Assembly (NCBI RefSeq): GCF_001418105.1
Contig: NZ_LIQI01000005.1
Coordinates: 30,971-94,970, forward strand
Source: Lacinutrix himadriensis
Lineage (GTDB): Bacteria > Bacteroidota > Bacteroidia > Flavobacteriales > Flavobacteriaceae
Direction: 5' to 3'
Length of the DNA stretch: 64,000 nt
Made by a program: the position numbers and the translations under genes. Below, one piece after another: positions 34,338 to 43,444 of the stretch. The notes under the pieces are model-generated. The model saw only the letters and a program-made list of their open reading frames with translations. It was not told the origin of the DNA and made no database searches. Position 1 is the first letter of the stretch. Each line of letters starts with the position of its first letter.

Positions 34338-35786
34338 ATGTCAAAATACACAGAAGACGATCTAAGAGAAGAACTAAAAACCAAGGAATATGAATATGGT
34401 TTTTTTACAGATATTGAATCTGAAACATTTCCTATTGGTTTAAATGAAGATATTGTGCGCGCTATTTCTAAAAAGAAAAACGAACCACAATGGATGACAG
34501 ATTGGCGACTAGAAGCCTTTAAGGTTTGGAAAGAAATGGAAGAACCAGATTGGGCAAATGTAAACTATACAAAGCCAGATTTTCAAGCTATTGCGTATTA
34601 CTCTGCTCCTGTTGCTGTAGATCCTAACAAAACATTAGACGATGTAGATCCAGATCTATTAGCGATGTATAAAAAGTTAGGAATTTCTGTAGACGAACAA
34701 AAGAAAATGAACAATGTCGCAATGGATATTGTTGTAGATTCTGTTTCGGTTGCTACTACTTTCAAAAAAACACTAGCAGAAAAAGGTATTATTTTTATGC
34801 CAATTTCTGAAGCAATACAAGAACATCCAGAACTGGTAAGAAAATATATTGGTACTATTGTTCCAACAACAGACAACTTTTATGCGGCTTTAAATTCGGC
34901 AGTATTTAGTGATGGTTCTTTTTGTTACATCCCAAAAGGCGTAAAATGCCCAATGGAATTATCTACTTATTTCAGAATCAACCAAGGAGGAACCGGACAA
35001 TTTGAACGCACATTATTGGTTGCAGACGAAGGTAGTTATGTATCGTACTTAGAAGGTTGTACTGCGCCAAGTCGTGATGAAAATCAATTACACGCAGCCG
35101 TTGTAGAGCTTATTGCTTTAGACGATGCAGAAATTAAATATTCTACAGTACAAAACTGGTATCCTGGAAATGATAAAGGTGTTGGTGGTGTTTACAATTT
35201 TGTAACCAAACGTGGTTTATGCGAGAAAAACGCAAAAATCTCTTGGACACAAGTAGAAACAGGATCTGCGGTAACTTGGAAATATCCTTCATGTATCTTA
35301 AAAGGAGACAATTCGGTTGGCGAATTTTATTCTATTGCGGTAACTAATAATTACCAACAAGCAGATACTGGAACCAAAATGATTCACTTAGGGAAAAATA
35401 CCAAGTCGACTATTATATCCAAAGGTATTTCTGCAGGTAAATCACAAAACTCATACAGAGGTTTAGTACATGTTAGCGCTCGCGCAGAAAACGCACGTAA
35501 CTTTAGCCAATGTGATAGTTTATTAATGGGGAATGAATGTGGCGCACACACATTTCCATACATTGAAGCAAAAAATAAAACAGCACAAATAGAACACGAA
35601 GCGACGACAAGTAAAATTGGAGAAGATCAAATTTTCTATTGTAACCAACGTGGTATTGATACCGAAAAAGCCATTGCATTAATTGTAAACGGTTTTAGTA
35701 AAGATGTATTGAATAAATTACCAATGGAATTTGCTGTAGAAGCACAAAAGCTTTTAGAAATTTCTCTAGAAGGAAGTGTAGGATAA
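34338..35786 (+). CDS. sufB: Fe-S cluster assembly scaffold protein SufB
   Basis: A 482-residue SufB with the typical right-handed beta-helix core ([44 protein letters not shown] and [14 protein letters not shown] blocks). The ATG at 34338 is preferred over a TTG six bases earlier. SufB forms the SufB2C2D or SufBCD scaffold where clusters are built from sulfur delivered by SufS-SufE. The conserved Cys in LEGCTAPS is present. It is separated from sufC by an intergenic palindrome and a small lipoprotein gene. Confidence 0.97.
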   Translation: MSKYTEDDLREELKTKEYEYGFFTDIESETFPIGLNEDIVRAISKKKNEPQWMTDWRLEAFKVWKEMEEPDWANVNYTKPDFQAIAYYSAPVAVDPNKTLDDVDPDLLAMYKKLGISVDEQKKMNNVAMDIVVDSVSVATTFKKTLAEKGIIFMPISEAIQEHPELVRKYIGTIVPTTDNFYAALNSAVFSDGSFCYIPKGVKCPMELSTYFRINQGGTGQFERTLLVADEGSYVSYLEGCTAPSRDENQLHAAVVELIALDDAEIKYSTVQNWYPGNDKGVGGVYNFVTKRGLCEKNAKISWTQVETGSAVTWKYPSCILKGDNSVGEFYSIAVTNNYQQADTGTKMIHLGKNTKSTIISKGISAGKSQNSYRGLVHVSARAENARNFSQCDSLLMGNECGAHTFPYIEAKNKTAQIEHEATTSKIGEDQIFYCNQRGIDTEKAIALIVNGFSKDVLNKLPMEFAVEAQKLLEISLEGSVG

Positions 35787-35790
35787 TTGT

Positions 35791-35812
35791 CATTCCTGCG
35801 AAGGCAGGAATC
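35791..35812. repeat. Intergenic palindrome (ATTCCTGC/GCAGGAAT type)
   Basis: ATTCCTGC, a GAAG loop and GCAGGAAT form a perfect hairpin. Variants occur at 38507 and 50142, a dispersed flavobacterial repeat. Confidence 0.65.
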
Positions 35813-35866
35813 TTATAAATTGAATTCAAAATATATTAAATTAAGTTTATTTTCAAATTTAAAAAA

Positions 35867-36283
35867 ATGAAAAAATTAGTATTCTTATTAGTATTAGCGG
35901 TAGCATTTACAAGCTGTAAAAACGAAGCAAAAAAAGACAACACAGAAACTACCGAAACAGAAGATGGTAGAACCGAAAAACAAAAGGATGGCTTAACCTT
36001 ACTTAAAGGGGAGTTTGTATATTATGCAGATGCTGCAGTATTACAAACCAAAAACCAGATTTATGGTGTTATCTTAAACGATAAGGTTACAGAATTAAAC
36101 AAAAAAGCCAAAGACTTTAAAAAAGAAGATACAGACTTCGTATTGATAGAAGTTAGAGGTGAAATTAAATCAAAACCAGAAGGAGAAGAAGGTTGGGATA
36201 ATCAAGTAGATATTAAAGAAATACTAAATATTTCTGCTATCGATACGCAAGCAGAAAACGTTGTAAAATTAGGTACAAAATAA
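35867..36283 (+). CDS. Small NlpE-like OB-fold lipoprotein inside the suf operon
   Basis: A lipoprotein signal (FTSC) and a short acidic linker precede a domain of about 100 residues ([14 protein letters not shown] ... [13 protein letters not shown] ... [26 protein letters not shown]). The pattern resembles the C-terminal OB-fold of NlpE, an outer-membrane lipoprotein that senses envelope and copper stress in other bacteria; the match is by pattern only. It lies between sufB and sufC with only 2 bases to sufC, so it is cotranscribed with Fe-S assembly genes although it must be an envelope protein. Confidence 0.7.
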   Translation: MKKLVFLLVLAVAFTSCKNEAKKDNTETTETEDGRTEKQKDGLTLLKGEFVYYADAAVLQTKNQIYGVILNDKVTELNKKAKDFKKEDTDFVLIEVRGEIKSKPEGEEGWDNQVDIKEILNISAIDTQAENVVKLGTK

Positions 36284-36285
36284 TT

Positions 36286-37038
36286 ATGTTAAAAATAAAC
36301 AACTTACACGCAAGTGTAGAAGACAAGTCTATTTTAAAAGGAATTAATCTAGAAGTAAAAGCTGGTGAAGTACACGCTATCATGGGACCAAATGGTTCTG
36401 GTAAGAGTACTTTAGCTTCTGTAATTGCAGGAAAAGAAGAATATGAAGTTACCGATGGAAACATTCTTTTAAACGGTGAAGATATCGAAGATCTTGCAGC
36501 AGAAGAGCGCGCACATAAAGGTGTATTTCTTTCTTTTCAATATCCTGTAGAAATCCCTGGAGTTTCTGTAACCAACTTTATTAAAACGGCTATCAACGCT
36601 AATCGTAAAGCAAAAGGTTTAGAAGACATGCCTGCAAAAGACATGTTAAAAATGATTCGTGAGAAATCAGAATTATTAGAAATAGATAGAAAATTCTTAT
36701 CTAGATCTTTAAACCAAGGTTTTTCTGGTGGAGAGAAAAAACGTAATGAGATTTTTCAAATGGCAATGCTAGAGCCTAAACTTGCTATTCTGGATGAAAC
36801 AGATTCAGGTTTAGATATCGATGCATTACGTATTGTAGCAAATGGAGTAAACAAATTGAAAAGCGAAGACAATGCTGTGATTTTAATTACGCATTACCAA
36901 CGTTTATTAGATTATATCAAACCAGACTTTGTACACGTTTTATACAATGGTAAAATTGTAAAATCGGGAACTGCTGCTCTAGCGCATGAGTTAGAAGAAA
37001 AAGGGTACGATTGGATTAAAGAAGAAGTGAACGCTTAA
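36286..37038 (+). CDS. sufC: Fe-S assembly ATPase SufC
   Basis: An ABC-type ATPase of 250 residues with Walker A GPNGSGKS (34-41), signature [10 protein letters not shown], Walker [13 protein letters not shown] and a switch His in LITHYQRLL. It energises the SufBD scaffold in the cytoplasm. It follows the lipoprotein gene by 2 bases. The repeat-rich 155-base gap before sufD separates it from its partner. Confidence 0.97.
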   Translation: MLKINNLHASVEDKSILKGINLEVKAGEVHAIMGPNGSGKSTLASVIAGKEEYEVTDGNILLNGEDIEDLAAEERAHKGVFLSFQYPVEIPGVSVTNFIKTAINANRKAKGLEDMPAKDMLKMIREKSELLEIDRKFLSRSLNQGFSGGEKKRNEIFQMAMLEPKLAILDETDSGLDIDALRIVANGVNKLKSEDNAVILITHYQRLLDYIKPDFVHVLYNGKIVKSGTAALAHELEEKGYDWIKEEVNA

Positions 37039-37040
37039 AT

Positions 37041-37186
37041 TAGTTTGCAGTATTCCGTCGCAGTTTGCAGTTGCTTACTCGTATAAGACTACTCCAATTT
37101 AATAGCTTTCAAAAAAGTATAAATAGTAAACAGCTTACTTTCGTATTTTCAAAATTACTGAAAACTGCGACTGTAAACTGAAATCT
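37041..37186. repeat. Inserted intergenic repeat with CAGTTTGCAGT ends
   Basis: The sufC-sufD gap carries related blocks in opposite orientation at its two ends: CGCAGTTTGCAGTTG near 37059 and AAAACTGCGACTGTAAACTG near 37161. Blocks of this type are dispersed in flavobacterial genomes (another lies near 1769). It may be a small mobile insertion within the operon. Confidence 0.5.
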
Positions 37187-37193
37187 TAACAAA

Positions 37194-38507
37194 ATGGATT
37201 TAAAAGAAAAATTAGTTTCCTCATTTTTAGCTTTCGAAAATCATGCAGACTTAGACAGTCCTATTCATGATATTCGTACCGAAGCTATAAAAACTTTTGA
37301 AACGGAAGGATTTCCTTCTAAAAAAGAAGAAGCTTGGAAATATACATCGTTAAACAGTATTTTAAAACATGACTATAGTGTTTTCCCTAAACAAGAAAAC
37401 GCCATTGAATATAGTGATGTGAAAAAGTATTTTATTCATGATATAGATACCTATAATATTGTATTTATTGATGGTAAATTTGCTTCACACTTATCGCAAA
37501 CTACACATGACGGACTAGACGTTTGTTTAATGTCTGCTGCTTTAAGCAAACCAAAATACCGTTTAATTATAGAAAACTATTTTAATAAAGTAGCTACAAA
37601 AGATAGCCTTACTTCATTAAATACGGCATTTGCACAAGAAGGAGCTTATATTCATATTCCTAAAAATACATTGGTAAATAAGCCAATTCAAATTATACAT
37701 TTCTCTACAGGTAGCGAAGTTGCTTTAATGCAACAACCGCGTAACTTAATTGTTGTAGACGAAAATTCGCATGTTCAAATTATTGAACGTCACCAAAGTT
37801 TAACAGACAATCCTGTTTTAACCAATAGTGTTACCGAAATTTTTGGAAACAAACGTGCCATTGTAGATTACTATAAAATTCAAAACGATAACGTAAACGC
37901 ATCTTTAATCGACAGCACTTTTGTGAATCAAAAACGCGAAAGTCATATCTCTGTGCATACCTTTAGTTTTGGTGGTAAGTTAACACGTAACAATCTTAAC
38001 TTTTACCAAAATGGAGAACACATGGATTCTACATTAAATGGTATCACGATTATTGGCGACAAACAACACGTAGATCACAACACGTTAGTGCATCATATAG
38101 AACCAAATTGCGAGAGTCATCAAGACTACAAAGGGATCTTTAACGATAGCGCAACTGGTGTTTTTAATGGTAAAGTAGTGGTAAACAAAGAAGCGCAAAA
38201 AACCAATGCCTTTCAGTCTAACAACAACATATTATTAAGCGATAAAGCAACTATAAACTCGAAGCCACAACTAGAAATTTTTGCAGATGATGTAAAATGT
38301 TCCCATGGTTGTACTATTGGTCAGCTAGATGATAGCGCGATGTTTTATTTGCGTTCTCGTGGTATTCCAGAAAAAGAAGCCAAAGCTTTATTGATGTATG
38401 CATTTGCGAATAACGTATTAGAAACGGTAAAAATTCCGGAACTTAAAAAACGTATTAATAAGCTTATAGCAACCAAATTAGGTGTTAATATTGGGTTTGA
38501 TCTTTAA
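37194..38507 (+). CDS. sufD: Fe-S cluster assembly protein SufD
   Basis: A 437-residue SufB/SufD family beta-helix protein with an N-terminal helical domain (GFPSKKEEAWKYTSLNSILK) and the C-terminal block EIFADDVKCSHGCTIGQLDD ... RSRGIPEKEAKALLMYAFA typical of SufD. It completes the SufBCD scaffold with the two genes upstream. It is separated from sufC by a 155-base repeat-bearing gap and followed by a palindromic repeat. Confidence 0.96.
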   Translation: MDLKEKLVSSFLAFENHADLDSPIHDIRTEAIKTFETEGFPSKKEEAWKYTSLNSILKHDYSVFPKQENAIEYSDVKKYFIHDIDTYNIVFIDGKFASHLSQTTHDGLDVCLMSAALSKPKYRLIIENYFNKVATKDSLTSLNTAFAQEGAYIHIPKNTLVNKPIQIIHFSTGSEVALMQQPRNLIVVDENSHVQIIERHQSLTDNPVLTNSVTEIFGNKRAIVDYYKIQNDNVNASLIDSTFVNQKRESHISVHTFSFGGKLTRNNLNFYQNGEHMDSTLNGITIIGDKQHVDHNTLVHHIEPNCESHQDYKGIFNDSATGVFNGKVVVNKEAQKTNAFQSNNNILLSDKATINSKPQLEIFADDVKCSHGCTIGQLDDSAMFYLRSRGIPEKEAKALLMYAFANNVLETVKIPELKKRINKLIATKLGVNIGFDL

Positions 38508-38528
38508 TTCCTACGAAGGCAGGAATCT
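38507..38528. repeat. Intergenic palindrome (ATTCCTNC/GCAGGAAT type)
   Basis: An imperfect copy of the palindrome at 35791, directly after the sufD stop codon. Confidence 0.55.
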
Positions 38529-38553
38529 CATGATGTAAATCAAAACATTGTAT

Positions 38554-39171
38554 ATGAAAAAATTATTATTGTTTGCTTTTATACTTGTGTGCACAACTAG
38601 TATCTATTCTCAAAACTTCTCTTATGGGTTTGTTACCGGAGTTAATTATCATGATACGGAAGCAAAAAACTCCTCTAGGAGTATAACAGGTGAAGTTCAT
38701 GACAGACCAAATATACATGTTGGAGCATTTGCAGATTATCAGTTTTCTGAAAGACTTGGTGTAAAATTAAATACACAATACAATAGGTTACACGAAAAAT
38801 ACAGGCTTTATTTAGGAGGAACTAATTATATTAATTCTACATATAGTATAAATACTTTCCAAATAATACCACATTTAAAGTTTGATGTAAAAACTGCATA
38901 TAATAAAGGAGGTTATTTATTAGTTGGCCCAAGAATGAGCATTGTTGTTTCTGCAAATGATGATTCTGGAACAGATGTTAAAGATTTTTATAAAAGCACT
39001 AATTTTGGAGTACAAGCTGGTTTTGGATTTAATTTATCCAAAATGTTTGCTTTAGAACTTTTAGGCGAATATGGCTTTTCAGACATCACAGAATCTGAAC
39101 CAACTAAAATAACAACCGCTGGAATTTACATAAACTTTAATGTTAATGTAGAAGCAATAATAAATAGATAA
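38554..39171 (+). CDS. Outer-membrane beta-barrel (porin family) protein
   Basis: A 205-residue protein with a signal peptide (MKKLLLFAFILVCTTSIYSQ) and alternating hydrophobic strands ending in an aromatic/charged C-terminus, as in the small OMP_b-brl family barrels. The ATG at 38554 is preferred over an upstream TTG at 38548. The segments FVTGVNYHDTEA, AFADYQFSERLGVKLNTQYN and GFGFNLSKMFALELLGEYG are typical barrel strands. It sits in the suf region but has no evident link to Fe-S assembly. A strong terminator follows. Confidence 0.82.
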   Translation: MKKLLLFAFILVCTTSIYSQNFSYGFVTGVNYHDTEAKNSSRSITGEVHDRPNIHVGAFADYQFSERLGVKLNTQYNRLHEKYRLYLGGTNYINSTYSINTFQIIPHLKFDVKTAYNKGGYLLVGPRMSIVVSANDDSGTDVKDFYKSTNFGVQAGFGFNLSKMFALELLGEYGFSDITESEPTKITTAGIYINFNVNVEAIINR

Positions 39172-39193
39172 TAAACGAAATTTTTAATATTCT

Positions 39194-39230
39194 AAAAAAC
39201 GGCAAACATGAATATGTTTGCCGTTTTTTT
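39194..39230 (+). terminator. Terminator of the sufA-barrel transcript
   Basis: ACGGCAAACAT / ATGTTTGCCGT stem with a 4-base loop and a T7 run, 22 bases after the barrel gene. Confidence 0.9.
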
Positions 39231-39251
39231 GTTTCAAGTCATAGATAAGAC

Positions 39252-39431
39252 TCAACTTTTCACCTGCTGATACTTCTGATAAAAATACATCGGTATCATT
39301 CCAAAATTTAAAAGCAAGAAGCCAATAAAAACAATAACTCCTCTGTAAGGCCAAGTTAAAAATTCAAACATGGCGCCAATACCTAAAACAAAAAAAGTAA
39401 AAAAGCCAACAACGTAAAATGATTTTTTCAT
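39252..39431 (-). CDS. 59-residue two-helix membrane protein
   Basis: An ATG at 39431 opens a 59-codon frame encoding two hydrophobic helices (about residues 5-24 and 31-50) joined by a short loop with the motif FEFLTWPYRG and ending in a basic tail. The WPY motif after an aromatic-rich stretch also occurs in the nearby 41185 protein (FKIMHWPYANLF) and in GldL-like proteins. It lies 70 bases downstream of the serine hydrolase gene on the same strand. Function unknown. This is the only gene in the 39172-39501 stretch. Confidence 0.6.
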   Translation of the reverse strand: MKKSFYVVGFFTFFVLGIGAMFEFLTWPYRGVIVFIGFLLLNFGMIPMYFYQKYQQVKS

Positions 39432-39501
39432 AGTATTTAGTTTAAGAAATGGATAAAATTTATGAAATTTAAAAAACGTAGCAGCAGCTAATTACCGTTG
39501 C

Positions 39502-41157
39502 TTAGTTCTCGTCTTCTTTTTTAAAGAAAATATCTTTTATAGTACCTTCACTATACAAAACCATTCCTACAACATGACCTTCTTCATCTCTAGTAAAATG
39601 ATAAAGTGTTCTGCTGTTATTTCCAAAAGCATCTAACAGAATCGGATTCAAAGGTATGTTTTCATTGTTTTTATAAGATAATTTGAAAACATTATCCGCT
39701 ACAAAAAAGCGATAGGTAACATCCATTTCTTCCGAAAAATAAGAACCTACAAAATCATTGTTGTTAACCGTTTCAGAATCTATTAATGTAGCACGTTTAA
39801 AATAAAAAGGAGTACCACCAAACATAATAACCATATCATGACTGCTTGCAGGTGTAAAATCATATTTCACATGCTGACTATTTTTTCTATGAAATTTATT
39901 TTTAGCAAATGGTATTAACGAAGCTGCATTTCTACCTATGGATCCTTCCGATTTTAAGGTGTCATTCTCCACAAATATTCTAATAGTCATATCACTATTA
40001 ATTTCCTTATAATCACCAGTGTATTTATCTAAGGCTACTTGCTTAAAAACTTCGTCCTCTTTAGTAACCACTACATTATTATTTTCATCAGACAGAAGAA
40101 TATCTAAAATTTGATATGCAATGCTTGGCGCATCAATAGATTGTAAATTAGTGAGAACTATAATACCTAATTGCTTTTCAGCAATAGTAATTAACTGCGT
40201 ACTTCCGCCAAAACCATATCCACCATGACTTGCAACTATATTACCTTTATAATTATCTATCATAATACCACGTGCATATTTTGCTTTTTCACCATTATTT
40301 AAAATCTCGGTTGTTTTCAAAAATTGAGACAAAGGTTTAAACTCCAAAATTTGTTCATTTAGCATCTGCATCCAAATGGTCATATCTTTAATAGAAGATC
40401 CCATGCTACCAGCACCATAACTTAATTGATTACTAGAAGAATACACAAATTCATTATTCTGTTTTTGGTAACCAACCGCTTTATTCTTAATTGTTTTACC
40501 ATTTTCTACTCGCACAAAAGTAGCATCCATTTGTAACGGATTTAAAATATGCGCTTTTAAAAATTCATTTAAATTTTGTCCAGAAATTCGTTCAATAAGG
40601 ATTGCTAATAAAGTATAATTAGTATTAGAGTACGCTACTTTTTCACCTGGAAGATTACACAATCCCTTTTGCTTACACGTTAATTCAAACACCGTATTAT
40701 TATCATAATATGTTTTATCATAATCAAATCCGGACAAAGACATTAGTGCATGATAATTTCTAATACCACTTGTATGATTCAATAAATGCTTAATTTTTAT
40801 AGGTTGTTGATATTCTGGAAACTCAGGCAAATACTTCCTTATATCATCTTCTAACCTAATCTTACCTTCTTTAACTAAGACCCAAATAGCGGAAGCTGTA
40901 AATTGTTTTCCTATAGAGGCTAAACTAAAAATAGTAGCATCCGAATTTTTAATGTCATAATCCAGATTAGCCAAACCAAAATCTTTAGCGTAAATACTTT
41001 CTTTTCCAGATATAATTTTAACGCTGAAGCCTGGAGCATCTGCGCTTTGATACTTTTCAAGAAGTTGATCAATCTCTGAAGTGTAATTATTTTGAGCACT
41101 TAAAAAAGCACAAATCAATAAACAAAAAATAGTAGGATACTGTTTTAAATTTCGCAT
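39502..41157 (-). CDS. Secreted serine beta-lactamase-like hydrolase (class C fold)
   Basis: A signal peptide (ends LSAQ) precedes a beta-lactamase/penicillin-binding-fold domain of about 330 residues with the three active-site motifs: SxxK in LASIGKQFTA, YxN in YSNTNYTL and the HxG-type motif in SHGGYGFGGST. A C-terminal domain of about 180 residues (from about residue 375) resembles the beta-barrel extension found in related esterases and D-aminopeptidases. Activity could be esterase or peptidase; antibiotic resistance should not be inferred. It is downstream of the PadR and membrane-protein genes and may share their operon. Confidence 0.87.
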   Translation of the reverse strand: MRNLKQYPTIFCLLICAFLSAQNNYTSEIDQLLEKYQSADAPGFSVKIISGKESIYAKDFGLANLDYDIKNSDATIFSLASIGKQFTASAIWVLVKEGKIRLEDDIRKYLPEFPEYQQPIKIKHLLNHTSGIRNYHALMSLSGFDYDKTYYDNNTVFELTCKQKGLCNLPGEKVAYSNTNYTLLAILIERISGQNLNEFLKAHILNPLQMDATFVRVENGKTIKNKAVGYQKQNNEFVYSSSNQLSYGAGSMGSSIKDMTIWMQMLNEQILEFKPLSQFLKTTEILNNGEKAKYARGIMIDNYKGNIVASHGGYGFGGSTQLITIAEKQLGIIVLTNLQSIDAPSIAYQILDILLSDENNNVVVTKEDEVFKQVALDKYTGDYKEINSDMTIRIFVENDTLKSEGSIGRNAASLIPFAKNKFHRKNSQHVKYDFTPASSHDMVIMFGGTPFYFKRATLIDSETVNNNDFVGSYFSEEMDVTYRFFVADNVFKLSYKNNENIPLNPILLDAFGNNSRTLYHFTRDEEGHVVGMVLYSEGTIKDIFFKKEDEN

Positions 41158-41184
41158 TGCATATAATTTGGAATTGTATTTAGT

Positions 41185-41571
41185 CTAAGAAAATTTGTGA
41201 ATAGATTTTTTATATCGACCATATAAACTAACTGGAGCAAGAAACATTACTAAAACAGCACAACTCAAAAGCATAAATAAATTGGCATAGGGCCAATGCA
41301 TGATTTTAAATATAAAACCTAATACTAGAAGTATTATTAAAAGAAGACCTCCAATAAACTGAAGCTTACTTAAAACTGTCATTTGTTGTTCTATTTTCTG
41401 AAAATTGGTTTCTAATTGTAGGTTTTGAAAACTAGCATAGCCACCAAACTTTTGCAAAGCTTCTTGATACAATGCGTTAAAATCATTACCATCTTGGCTT
41501 TCTATATAGGTACAAATATGATCTACTAAATCTTCTCTTAAGCTTTCCGATTGCACACCATAAAGCTTCAA
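41185..41571 (-). CDS. PadR-associated small membrane protein, apparent frameshift at its 5' end
   Basis: The frame encodes a DNA-damage-free but start-less-looking protein: SLREDLVDHICTYIE is the usual N-terminal block of membrane proteins partnered with PadR regulators, followed by two membrane helices (about 73-120) with the motif FKIMHWPYANLF. The only start in frame is a TTG at 41571. The natural ATG at 41612 overlaps the padR stop as TAATG, but in its frame translation stops after 10 codons. From that ATG to the stop at 41185 is 428 bases, one short of a multiple of three. So one base may be missing in this strain or sequence, or a -1 shift occurs. It is probably a pseudogene or a sequencing error unless the TTG is used. 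Confidence 0.6.
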   Translation of the reverse strand: MKLYGVQSESLREDLVDHICTYIESQDGNDFNALYQEALQKFGGYASFQNLQLETNFQKIEQQMTVLSKLQFIGGLLLIILLVLGFIFKIMHWPYANLFMLLSCAVLVMFLAPVSLYGRYKKSIHKFS

Positions 41572-41611
41572 ACTCTTTTCTATAAAGTCAATATGTTTCT
41601 CTTCATTTGCA

Positions 41612-41947
41612 TTATATAATAGGTTTAGGGTTAAAAATTAAGTTTAAGGTGTCCATAAAATTATTTATTTCTTGTGTCATTGCTTCTGCCACCTTTTTAC
41701 CTTCCGAAGTGATCGTATAATATTTCCGAACGCGTTTTCCTATATATACCTTTTCGGTTTCTAAAATGCCTTTAGCTTCCAGCTTATGCAGAATAGGATA
41801 TAATGCACCTTCCGATATATCGATCTTACCAGAAGTCAGTTTCTTTACTTCTTGCGTAATTTCATAACCATACATTTTTTCGCTTTCGCTAATTAGCTTT
41901 AAAATGATAGGTTGTAAGGTTCCTTTTGTTAATTCTTTGCTATACAT
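41612..41947 (-). CDS. PadR-family transcriptional regulator
   Basis: A 111-residue winged-helix protein (MYGYEITQEVKKLT ... EGALYPILHKLEAKGILETEK ... RKYYTITSEGKK), the standard PadR-like DNA-binding domain with a short C-terminal helix for dimerisation. Such regulators usually repress the operon they head. Here that is a small membrane protein and probably the serine hydrolase. The stop codon overlaps an ATG (TAATG), a sign of translational coupling to the next gene. Confidence 0.92.
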   Translation of the reverse strand: MYSKELTKGTLQPIILKLISESEKMYGYEITQEVKKLTSGKIDISEGALYPILHKLEAKGILETEKVYIGKRVRKYYTITSEGKKVAEAMTQEINNFMDTLNLIFNPKPII

Positions 41948-42043
41948 ATTTCAAATATACATTTTATTTAAATGCATTGGAATAAAATAATAATAAATTT
42001 TATCTTTTATATTTTCTTTATACTAGTTTTATGAAACAAAACG

Positions 42044-42051
42044 TAAATTTG
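42044..42051 (+). promoter_or_regulatory. -7 box of sufS, four bases from the start codon
   Basis: TAAATTTG followed by TAGC and the ATG at 42056. A TAnnTTTG box this close predicts a leaderless mRNA. Confidence 0.5.
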
Positions 42052-42055
42052 TAGC

Positions 42056-43270
42056 ATGTTAGATTTGAAGAAAATAAGAGCCGATTTCCCGATACTTAAA
42101 AGACAAGTAAATGGGAAACCGTTGGTGTATTTTGACAATGCAGCAACATCACAAACACCACAACAAGTCATAGATGTTATTGTCGATTACTACAGTAATT
42201 ACAATGCCAACATTCATCGTGGTGTACATACATTAAGTCAGGAAGCAACAGATAAATACGAAGCTGCAAGACATACCATTCAAAAACATTTTAACGCAGC
42301 ACATGCACACGAAATAATTTATACCTCTGGAACAACCCACAGTATAAATTTAGTAGCTAGTGGTTTTTCTTCTTTATTACAAAAAGGAGATGAAATTATT
42401 GTTTCTGCTTTAGAGCATCATAGTAATATTGTGCCTTGGCAAATGTTATGTGAAAAAACGGGTGCTATTTTAAAAGTCATTCCAATGAACCAAGATGGTG
42501 AGTTAGTTATGACTGAATATGACAAACTCCTTAACGAAAACACGAAACTTGTTTTTGTAAATCATATCTCTAACGCTTTAGGAACCATAAATCCTATTGA
42601 AGAAATCATAGAAAAAGCACATCAAGTTGGCGCTGCAGTTCTTATTGATGGCGCACAGGCTTGTCCGCATGTAAAACCAGATGTACAAGCATTAGATGTC
42701 GATTTTTATGTAGCATCTGCACATAAAATGTGTGGACCAACAGGTGTTGGTATGCTTTACGGAAAAGAAACATGGTTAAACAAACTACCTCCTTATCAAG
42801 GTGGTGGCGAAATGATTGCTGAAGTCAGTTTTACAAAAACTACCTATGCAGGATTACCGCATAAGTTTGAGGCAGGAACACCAAATATTTGCGGTGGTAT
42901 TGCATTTGGAGCAGCCATAGATTACATGAATGCAATAGGTTTTGATGCCATTGCAAAATATGAACATGAACTTTTAGAATATGCTACCAAAGCTCTTTTA
43001 GAAATAGAAGGGTTAAAAATTTACGGAACGGCAAAAAATAAAACCTCTGTAGTTTCATTTAATTTAGAAGGGATTCATCCTTATGATGTTGGGACCATTC
43101 TAGACAAACTAGGAATTGCCGTTAGAACAGGACACCATTGTGCGCAACCAATTATGGAATACTTTAAAATTCCAGGTACCGTTCGAGCTTCCTTTGCTTT
43201 CTATAACACAAAAGAAGAAATTGACACTTTAGTTTCTGGAGTCAAGAAAGCAAAAATGATGCTATCTTAA
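42056..43270 (+). CDS. sufS: Cysteine desulfurase SufS
   Basis: A 404-residue class V aminotransferase-fold enzyme with the PLP lysine K224 in SAHKMCGPTGVG and the catalytic cysteine in RTGHHCAQP, characteristic of group II (SufS) desulfurases. It removes sulfur from cysteine and passes it to SufE, encoded at 45420. It is separated from sufBCD by about 3.5 kb of unrelated genes and has its own promoter and terminator. Confidence 0.97.
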   Translation: MLDLKKIRADFPILKRQVNGKPLVYFDNAATSQTPQQVIDVIVDYYSNYNANIHRGVHTLSQEATDKYEAARHTIQKHFNAAHAHEIIYTSGTTHSINLVASGFSSLLQKGDEIIVSALEHHSNIVPWQMLCEKTGAILKVIPMNQDGELVMTEYDKLLNENTKLVFVNHISNALGTINPIEEIIEKAHQVGAAVLIDGAQACPHVKPDVQALDVDFYVASAHKMCGPTGVGMLYGKETWLNKLPPYQGGGEMIAEVSFTKTTYAGLPHKFEAGTPNICGGIAFGAAIDYMNAIGFDAIAKYEHELLEYATKALLEIEGLKIYGTAKNKTSVVSFNLEGIHPYDVGTILDKLGIAVRTGHHCAQPIMEYFKIPGTVRASFAFYNTKEEIDTLVSGVKKAKMMLS

Positions 43271-43297
43271 CACTAAACTTCTATATATCAAAACATT

Positions 43298-43322
43298 AAA
43301 CACCTTTCGAGGTGTTTTTTTT
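43298..43322 (+). terminator. Terminator of sufS
   Basis: AAACACCT, a TTCG loop, AGGTGTTT, then Ts. Confidence 0.88.
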
Positions 43323-43444
43323 GTGTTTGGTGCAAAAATTCATATTTGCATTTAGTCGAAAAATTAATAATAATATTGACGATAATTCATTCGGTAAAGT
43401 AATTAACTATATATTTAACAAAATTTTAACCTAAAATATGTAGT

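Noticed and set aside
39502..41157. Antibiotic-resistance beta-lactamase
   Set aside because: The motifs fit the broad class C/esterase fold, but the C-terminal domain and the length point to a peptidase or esterase; nothing indicates resistance.
41580..41612. Programmed -1 frameshift site at the padR partner gene
   Set aside because: The geometry fits a -1 shift, but there is no slippery heptamer or downstream stimulatory structure; a mutation or sequencing error is simpler.
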